From an uncultured Geobacter sp. (GTDB taxonomy: Bacteria > Desulfobacterota > Desulfuromonadia > Geobacterales > Geobacteraceae): a stretch of 11,981 nucleotides of DNA. Position 1 is the first letter of the stretch, and each line of letters opens with the position of its first letter. The DNA lies in the NCBI GenBank assembly GCA_937886325.1, contig CALABV010000222.1, forward strand, positions 1 through 11,981. Reading direction: 5' to 3'. A program made the position numbers and the translations under genes. Shown piece by piece: positions 7,097 through 11,981 of the stretch. The notes under the pieces were generated by a model. That model was not told where the DNA came from. It did no database searches and saw only the letters and a program-made list of their open reading frames with translations.

Positions 7097-7645
7097 TTGA
7101 AAATCGGTGAGCGGTTGAAGCGTTTCAGGATGATCAACTCGTTGACCCAGGAGGAGCTTGCAAGTCGGGCCGACCTTACCAAGGGGTACATCTCCCAGCT
7201 CGAAAACGATGCCACATCGCCATCCATCGCTACCCTGAAAGATATCGTGGATGTGCTGGGCACCACCTTGCAGGAGTTCTTCGCCGAGCAGTCGGCTGGA
7301 GAAGACGTGGTGTTCGGGACCGATTCCAGGGTGCAATCCACCAGCGACGAGGATGGGGTCAAGGTCGAGCTTCTCGTTCCGGGGGCACAGAACCGGGAGA
7401 TGGATCCTGCGCTGGTAACCATACTTCCGGGTGAGGAGATGGATACGCAGGATTACCATGAAGGTGAAGAGTTCGGCTATGTGCTTCTCGGCAGGATCCA
7501 GTTGCAACTGGATGATCAGCTTTATACGGTCAGGAAGGGAGAGTGCTTCTATTTCAGCTCCGACAAGAGGCACTCGGTGAAGAATCCGGGCAAGACGGAT
7601 GCAAAGATACTCTGGGTGGTAACGCCCCCAACGTTCGATTACTAG
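7097..7645 (+). CDS. XRE-family regulator with C-terminal cupin domain (PuuR-like), probable polyamine operon regulator
   Basis: A 182-residue DNA-binding protein starting at TTG 7097. Residues 3-60 form a helix-turn-helix of the Cro/XRE type (IGERLKRFR, LTQEELASRADLTKGYISQLEND, SPSIATLKDIVDVLG). Residues about 105-178 form a cupin beta-barrel (YHEGEEFGYVLLG, then KGECFYFSSDKRHSVKNPG) with His121, Glu123/124 and His159 where metal or a small ligand could be bound. This architecture is shared with PuuR, the putrescine-responsive repressor, and with other small-molecule-sensing XRE-cupin regulators. The next gene starts 33 nt downstream and encodes a polyamine biosynthetic enzyme, so sensing a polyamine is the best guess. 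The half-site array just upstream points to autoregulation. The effector is not shown by sequence. Confidence 0.9.
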   Translation: MKIGERLKRFRMINSLTQEELASRADLTKGYISQLENDATSPSIATLKDIVDVLGTTLQEFFAEQSAGEDVVFGTDSRVQSTSDEDGVKVELLVPGAQNREMDPALVTILPGEEMDTQDYHEGEEFGYVLLGRIQLQLDDQLYTVRKGECFYFSSDKRHSVKNPGKTDAKILWVVTPPTFDY

Positions 7646-7678
7646 GAACGATTGAATGGACGAAAAGGAGAGCCGACA

Positions 7679-8872
7679 ATGAGCAAAGTGCTTATCATAG
7701 GAGCAGGCGGAGTGGGGCGAGTGGTCGCTCACAAGTGCGCCCAGGCATCCGATGTTTTTACCGAAATTACCCTGGCATCACGCACCGAGTCGAAATGCAA
7801 GGCCATCGCCGCGGAGATAGCATTTCCCGTAAAGACCGCCCGGGTGGATGCCGATAACGTTCCGGAACTCGTGGCGCTCCTGAAAAAGGAAAAGCCGAAA
7901 CTGGTCATCAATGTTGCCCTGCCGTACCAGGACCTGACCATCATGGACGCCTGCCTGGAGGTCGGGGTCGACTATCTGGACACCGCCAACTACGAGCCGC
8001 CGGACACTGCCAAGTTCGAGTACAGCTGGCAGTGGGCCTACCAGGATCGCTTCAGGGAGAAGGGGCTCATGGCCCTGCTGGGGAGTGGTTTCGATCCCGG
8101 CGTGACGAACGTCTTCACTGCCCTGGCGGCCAAGAAGTACCTGGACGAAATCCACGAGCTGGACATCATTGACGCCAACGCAGGATCCCACGGCCAGCCG
8201 TTTGCCACCAACTTCAACCCGGAGATAAACATCCGCGAGGTGACCGCTCCCTGCCGTCACTGGGAAAACGGCGGGTGGGTGGAGACCGGCGCCCTGGCCA
8301 CCAAGCGGAGCTTCGACTTCCCCGAGGGGATCGGGCCGATGAATATCTTTCGCATGTACCACGAGGAAATGGAATCGCTGGTCAAGCACATCCCCACCAT
8401 CAAAAAGGCCCAGTTCTGGATGACCTTCTCCGACAACTACCTGAAGCACCTGGAGGTGCTGCAGAACGTGGGAATGACCCGCATCGACGAGGTGGAGTTC
8501 AACGGCCAGAAGATAGTGCCGCTCCAGTTCCTCAAGGCGGTGCTTCCGGATCCCGGCAGCCTTGGCGCCCTGACCAAGGGGAAGACCTGCATCGGCGTCA
8601 TCGCCCGCGGCATCAAGGACGGGAAAAGGAAGCAGGTCTACATCTACAACATCTGCGACCACGAGGAGTGCTTCAGGGAGGTCAACTCCCAGGCCATCAG
8701 CTACACCACCGGCGTCCCCGCGGCCGTGGGCGGCATCATGATGCTGACCGGCACGTGGCACAAGCCCGGTGTCTGGAACATGGAGCAGTTCGATCCCGAG
8801 CCGTTCCTGGAGCGGTTGTCGGTGATGGGGCTGCCGCATGTGGTTCTTGAAGGGGAGTGGCCGGAGTTGTAA
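7679..8872 (+). CDS. Carboxy(nor)spermidine dehydrogenase/synthase (saccharopine dehydrogenase-like)
   Basis: Predicted to condense L-aspartate beta-semialdehyde with a diamine (putrescine or 1,3-diaminopropane) and reduce the imine with NADPH, giving carboxyspermidine or carboxynorspermidine. It is 397 residues long, normal for the family. The N-terminal Rossmann motif VLIIGAGGVGRVVAHK is at 4-19. Further marks are VINVALPYQDLTIMDACL, VDYLDTANYEPPD and LLGSGFDPGVTNVF, typical of LYS9/LYS1-type saccharopine dehydrogenase relatives. The ATG at 7679 is favoured by AAGGAG 8 nt upstream (7665-7670) and places the Rossmann strand at the N-terminus; an in-frame TTG at 7652 would only add a tail. 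The downstream gene encodes the matching decarboxylase. With arginine decarboxylase nearby, putrescine is the more likely diamine, so spermidine is the probable end product, although norspermidine cannot be excluded. Confidence 0.92.
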   Translation: MSKVLIIGAGGVGRVVAHKCAQASDVFTEITLASRTESKCKAIAAEIAFPVKTARVDADNVPELVALLKKEKPKLVINVALPYQDLTIMDACLEVGVDYLDTANYEPPDTAKFEYSWQWAYQDRFREKGLMALLGSGFDPGVTNVFTALAAKKYLDEIHELDIIDANAGSHGQPFATNFNPEINIREVTAPCRHWENGGWVETGALATKRSFDFPEGIGPMNIFRMYHEEMESLVKHIPTIKKAQFWMTFSDNYLKHLEVLQNVGMTRIDEVEFNGQKIVPLQFLKAVLPDPGSLGALTKGKTCIGVIARGIKDGKRKQVYIYNICDHEECFREVNSQAISYTTGVPAAVGGIMMLTGTWHKPGVWNMEQFDPEPFLERLSVMGLPHVVLEGEWPEL

Positions 8873-8881
8873 CGGCAGACA

Positions 8882-8913
8882 CGAGGTTCGAGGATCGAGG
8901 AAGGCCTCGAACC
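8882..8913. repeat. CGAGGNN heptamer repeat and 9-bp hairpin
   Basis: Three tandem heptamers, CGAGGTT-CGAGGAT-CGAGGAA (8882-8902), begin 9 nt after the dehydrogenase stop. Overlapping them, GGTTCGAGG (8885-8893) pairs perfectly with CCTCGAACC (8905-8913) across an 11-nt loop. There is no T-run after the stem, so it is not a classical intrinsic terminator. It could slow polymerase or protect the mRNA end. Confidence 0.6.
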
Positions 8914-8922
8914 AACAGGTCA

Positions 8923-8996
8923 TGTAGGGGCGCACCGATGTGCGCCCTGCCCGTGTCGCCATATATGTCCCGGGCGCACGTCGGTGCGCTCCTACA
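8923..8996. repeat. Palindromic intergenic repeat, copy 1 (REP/MITE-like)
   Basis: A 25-nt left arm (8923-8947, starting TGTAGGGGCGCACC) is inverted in a 25-nt right arm (8972-8996) with two mismatches, around a 24-nt centre. The left arm is itself a perfect hairpin, GGCGCAC-CGAT-GTGCGCC, so the whole can fold as two small hairpins or one long stem. GTAGGGGCG-type palindromes of this kind recur in many bacterial genomes, as I recall, and are thought to be non-autonomous mobile repeats. Its right edge is 5 nt from the nspC start codon. A related copy lies at 10198-10268. Confidence 0.85.
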
Positions 8997-9001
8997 GTTG
9001 A

Positions 9002-10171
9002 ATGGGTAACTATATCTTGACCGGCATCGACATCGACAAAATCCTTGAACTCTCCCCATCTCCCGCCTACGTGGTGGACCTGGGACGGTTGCGCCGCAAC
9101 CTGGCCATCCTGGATGATGTCCAGCAGCTGAGCGGAGCCAAGATCCTCATGGCGCTCAAGGCCTTCTCCATGTGGAGCGTGTTTCCCCTCATCCGGGAGA
9201 CCCTGCACGGCGTCTGCGCCAGCTCTCCGTGGGAGGCGCGGCTCGGCTGCGAGGAGTTCGGCCGGGAGGTGCACAGCTTTGCCGCCGCCTTCAAGCAGAG
9301 CGATGTCGAGGAGTTGCTCCGGATCTCCAATCACCTGGTGTTCAACTCGTTCAACCAGCTGGAACATTTCCGTCCCCTGTGGGAGAAGGAGCGCGGCCGG
9401 GTGTCCATCGGGCTGAGGGTGAACCCTGAGCATTCCGAGGGGCACACCGCCATCTACGACCCGTGCGCGCCAAAGTCACGCCTCGGCATTCGCCGGGCCG
9501 AGTTCGACGGCCGTTCCCTGGAGGGGGTGGACGGTCTTCATTTTCATACCCTGTGCGAGCAGCTGTTCGAGCCCCTGGAGCGGACCGCCGCGGTATTCGA
9601 GGAGAAATTCGGAGAATTCCTTCCCCGGATGAAGTGGCTGAATCTCGGCGGCGGCCACCACATCACCCGCGAGGGGTACGACATCGACGCACTGGTGGAG
9701 TTAATCCGCCATTTCAAGGGGAAGTACGGGGTAGAGGTCTACCTGGAGCCGGGCGAGGCCATTGCCATCGGCACCGGCATCCTGGTGAGCGAGGTGCTGG
9801 ACGTGGTCCGGAACGAAATGGATATCGCCATACTGGACGTGTCCGCCACCTGCCACATGCCCGACATCCTGGAGATGCCCTATCGGCCCGGCATCAAGGG
9901 GGGCTTCGCTGCCGGGGAGAAGGCCCATGACTATCGCCTGGCCGGTCCCTCCTGCCTGGCAGGGGACGTGATTGGCGACTGGTCCTTCGAGCGGCCGCTG
10001 GTCCCTGGAGACCGGCTGGCGTTCCTGGACATGTCCCATTACACAATGGTCAAGACCACCTTTTTCAACGGCATCCGGCACCCGCACATCTGCACCTTCG
10101 AGCCTGACACCGGGGAGCTGAGGGTCGTGAGGAGCTTCGGCTACGAGGATTTCAGGAGCAGGCTGTCGTGA
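9002..10171 (+). CDS. nspC: Carboxy(nor)spermidine decarboxylase
   Basis: A PLP-dependent decarboxylase of the alanine-racemase-fold type that removes CO2 from carboxyspermidine or carboxynorspermidine to give spermidine or norspermidine. It has 389 residues, within the usual size. PLP-binding Lys53 lies in ILMALKAF. The glycine-rich phosphate-binding stretch LNLGGGHH is at 213-220, and LEPGEA is at 248-253. The family's C-terminal catalytic motifs are SATCHMPD (Cys284) and GPSCLAGD (Cys318, Asp322). The ATG at 9002 is the first possible start because a TGA lies directly before it in frame. No Shine-Dalgarno sequence precedes it, since the palindromic repeat ends 5 nt upstream. An alternative TTG at 9017 is no better supported. 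It probably shares a transcript with the dehydrogenase (129-nt gap), unless the hairpins there interrupt it. Confidence 0.94.
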   Translation: MGNYILTGIDIDKILELSPSPAYVVDLGRLRRNLAILDDVQQLSGAKILMALKAFSMWSVFPLIRETLHGVCASSPWEARLGCEEFGREVHSFAAAFKQSDVEELLRISNHLVFNSFNQLEHFRPLWEKERGRVSIGLRVNPEHSEGHTAIYDPCAPKSRLGIRRAEFDGRSLEGVDGLHFHTLCEQLFEPLERTAAVFEEKFGEFLPRMKWLNLGGGHHITREGYDIDALVELIRHFKGKYGVEVYLEPGEAIAIGTGILVSEVLDVVRNEMDIAILDVSATCHMPDILEMPYRPGIKGGFAAGEKAHDYRLAGPSCLAGDVIGDWSFERPLVPGDRLAFLDMSHYTMVKTTFFNGIRHPHICTFEPDTGELRVVRSFGYEDFRSRLS

Positions 10172-10197
10172 CCTTTTCCCCCGCAGAAGGGCAGAGG

Positions 10198-10268
10198 GTA
10201 GGGGCGAACCTCGTGTTCGCCCTTTGATGACGGCCTTCGCCACGGGCGAACACGTGGTTCGCCCTTAC
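10198..10268. repeat. Palindromic intergenic repeat, copy 2 (REP/MITE-like)
   Basis: A 25-nt left arm (10198-10222, starting GTAGGGGCGAACC) is inverted in a right arm (10244-10268) with two mismatches, around a 21-nt centre. The same GTAGGGGCG outer end and arm length as copy 1 mark it as the same family, but the inner part is GAAC/GTTC in place of GCAC/GTGC, with compensating changes that keep the pairing. It sits between nspC (stop 27 nt before) and speA (start 31 nt after). Confidence 0.85.
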
Positions 10269-10299
10269 GGTTTCACATTACTCAACAGAGGTTTGCGAA

Positions 10300-11981
10300 A
10301 TGCCCATGGAACGCTGGTCCGTAAACGAGTCCGCCAGGATCTACAACATCGACAACTGGGGCGCCGAACTCTTTTCCATCAACAAGAAGGGGAACATCTG
10401 CGTTCATTCCTCCCCTAATTCCAAGCATTCCATCGACCTGCGGGCACTGGTGGACGACCTTATCAAGCGGAAGATCAAGCCGCCGATCCTGCTCAGGTTC
10501 ATGAACATCCTGGAAGGGCGAATCGCCAGCATCAATCGGGTGTTCCGGAACGCCATCCAGGAGAACAACTATCCGGCCAAATACCAGACCTTCTACCCGG
10601 TAAAGGTTAACCAGCAGCGACAGGTGGTGGAGGCCATCACCAAGTTCGGAAAGAAGTACGAGATCGGCCTCGAAGTCGGCTCCAAGCCGGAGCTGGTTGC
10701 CGCCATCTCCCTCTCCACCGGCAACGGCCTCCCCATCATCTGCAACGGCTACAAGGACACCGACTTCATCGAGACCATTCTCTACGCCACCAAGATCGGC
10801 TATGACATCACCATCGTGGTGGAGAAGCTGTTCGAGCTGGAAAAGATCATCGGGCTGGTGGAGAAGACCGGCATCAAGCCGAAGCTGGGCATCAGGGTCA
10901 AGCTTTCCTCCAAGGGGACCGGCAAGTGGGCCACCTCCGGCGGCGAGGACGCCAAGTTCGGGCTCCGGATCTCCGAGCTCATCGCGGCCATCGAAATCCT
11001 CAAGGAAAACGAGCTGCTGGACAGCCTGGGGCTGCTCCACTTCCACATCGGTAGCCAGATCACCAAGATCGACAAGATCAAGAATGCCCTCATCGAGGGG
11101 ACCCGCATCTATGTGGAGATGAAGAAACTGGGGGTCAACCTCCGCTACCTGGACATCGGCGGCGGCCTGGGGGTCGACTACGACGGCTCCAAGTCCAGCT
11201 ACTTCTCCAGTGTCAACTATTCGATTGATGAATACGCCAACGACGTGGTCTACCAAATAAAGAACATCTGCGACGAGGCCGGCGTGGACTGCCCCAACAT
11301 CATCTCAGAGTCCGGCCGGGCAACCGTAGCCCACTACTCGGTGCTGGTCACAAACGTGCTGGACACCAACACCCAGCACCTGATCCCGGATTACGAATCC
11401 CTCCTCGACCAGCAGGAACAGCTGTCCCCCACGGTCAGGAAGCTGGTGGACATCTACAAGAGCCTGGACCGCCATTCGCTGCGCGAGGACTACCACGACA
11501 CCATCCAGCTAATCCAGGAGGCGGTCAGCCTGTTCAACCTGGGCTATCTGAACCTGAACGACCGGGCCGTGGCCGAGATGATCTGCTCGAAGATCATCCG
11601 GAAGATTAACGGCATCGTGGAGAAGGTGAAGCCCATCCCGGACGAACTGCAGAACTTCCAGCTCAGCCTGCGCCAGACCTATTTCGCCAACTTCTCGCTG
11701 TTCCAGTCGGTCCCCGACTCCTGGGCCATCGACCAGCTGTTCCCCATCGTTCCGATCCAGCGCCTGAACCAGAAGCCGGACGTGATCGCCTCCATCGCCG
11801 ACATCACCTGCGACTCGGACGGCGAGGTCACCAGCTTCGTGGGGGAGAACGGCCGCACCAAGTTCCTTCCCATCCACAAGATCCGGAGCGGCGAGGACTA
11901 CTACATCGGATTCTTCCTCATCGGCGCCTACCAGGAGATCCTGGGGGACATGCACAACCTGTTCGGCGACACCAACGCCGT
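10300..11981 (+). CDS. speA: Biosynthetic arginine decarboxylase (3' end beyond the window)
   Basis: Decarboxylates L-arginine to agmatine, the first step of the arginine route to putrescine and spermidine, using PLP (and Mg2+ in known members). About 560 residues are visible; full-length SpeA is about 635-660, so the last 80-100 lie past the right edge. PLP-binding Lys102 is in FYPVKVNQQ. Then come LEVGSKPEL, LHFHIGSQI (246-254), the glycine loop IGGGLGVDYDGS (286-297), ISESGRA with Glu337, and ITCDSDGE containing Cys504, which corresponds to the active-site Cys motif of E. coli SpeA. The ATG at 10300 has AGAGG 8 nt upstream (10287-10291); a second ATG at 10306 is less well spaced. The gene follows nspC across a 128-nt gap holding repeat copy 2. 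Agmatine-processing genes (speB or aguA/aguB) are not in view. Confidence 0.96.
   Translation, partial: MPMERWSVNESARIYNIDNWGAELFSINKKGNICVHSSPNSKHSIDLRALVDDLIKRKIKPPILLRFMNILEGRIASINRVFRNAIQENNYPAKYQTFYPVKVNQQRQVVEAITKFGKKYEIGLEVGSKPELVAAISLSTGNGLPIICNGYKDTDFIETILYATKIGYDITIVVEKLFELEKIIGLVEKTGIKPKLGIRVKLSSKGTGKWATSGGEDAKFGLRISELIAAIEILKENELLDSLGLLHFHIGSQITKIDKIKNALIEGTRIYVEMKKLGVNLRYLDIGGGLGVDYDGSKSSYFSSVNYSIDEYANDVVYQIKNICDEAGVDCPNIISESGRATVAHYSVLVTNVLDTNTQHLIPDYESLLDQQEQLSPTVRKLVDIYKSLDRHSLREDYHDTIQLIQEAVSLFNLGYLNLNDRAVAEMICSKIIRKINGIVEKVKPIPDELQNFQLSLRQTYFANFSLFQSVPDSWAIDQLFPIVPIQRLNQKPDVIASIADITCDSDGEVTSFVGENGRTKFLPIHKIRSGEDYYIGFFLIGAYQEILGDMHNLFGDTNA

Noticed and set aside
7778..9445. 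555-residue open frame on the minus strand
   Set aside because: It lies antisense to the dehydrogenase and decarboxylase genes, whose motifs are clear, and crosses the intergenic repeat. Its composition (many His, Gln, Val, Leu, Gly) is typical of the shadow of GC-rich coding sequence, with no recognisable domain.
10282..11256. 324-residue open frame on the minus strand
   Set aside because: Antisense to speA and repeating Asp/Val/Leu/Gly-rich text produced by GC-rich codons; no ribosome site or domain.

Overview
The window looks like chromosomal DNA of a Geobacter/Pelobacter-type bacterium (Desulfuromonadota). Three things suggest this: a polyamine cluster built from carboxy(nor)spermidine dehydrogenase, carboxy(nor)spermidine decarboxylase and biosynthetic arginine decarboxylase; a cupin-type XRE regulator in front of it; and a dense signalling block with a TonB receptor, an NtrB-like hybrid kinase and a MshEN-receiver protein. 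The assignment comes from gene content and sequence memory, not from a database search.

Left half (1-5914), a signalling/uptake block. A TonB-dependent outer-membrane receptor runs leftward off the window edge. Diverging from it are a secreted substrate-binding protein of the ABC_sub_bind type (PF04392-like) with no transporter genes beside it, a membrane hybrid histidine kinase 1 nt downstream, and a 57-residue protein with eight cysteines whose start overlaps the kinase stop. After a 119-nt gap comes a two-domain protein joining a MshEN/GspE-N-like domain to a receiver-like domain whose phospho-acceptor Asp appears to be Glu. A reasonable reading is that the receptor and binding protein supply or sense a ligand and the kinase transmits it. 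That is inference.

Middle (5931-7096). proC (proline biosynthesis) is convergent with the signalling block. The 356-nt gap upstream of proC contains a strong sigma70-like promoter and an array of helically phased GTTTAG/CTAAAC half-sites just before the next regulator gene.

Right half (7097-11981), polyamine biosynthesis. An XRE-cupin regulator is followed by the dehydrogenase, the decarboxylase nspC and speA (cut by the right edge). SpeA makes agmatine. The dehydrogenase/decarboxylase pair makes spermidine or norspermidine through a carboxylated intermediate, without S-adenosylmethionine decarboxylase. The agmatine-to-putrescine step is not in the window. Two related palindromic repeats of about 71-74 nt sit in the two gaps flanking nspC. 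The first ends 5 nt before the nspC start codon and leaves it with no visible Shine-Dalgarno sequence.

No rRNA, tRNA, CRISPR array, transposase or prophage gene was found. I see no wholly unknown multi-gene system. The best leads are the operator array, the degenerate MshEN-receiver protein, the Cys-rich protein coupled to the kinase, and the paired repeats.
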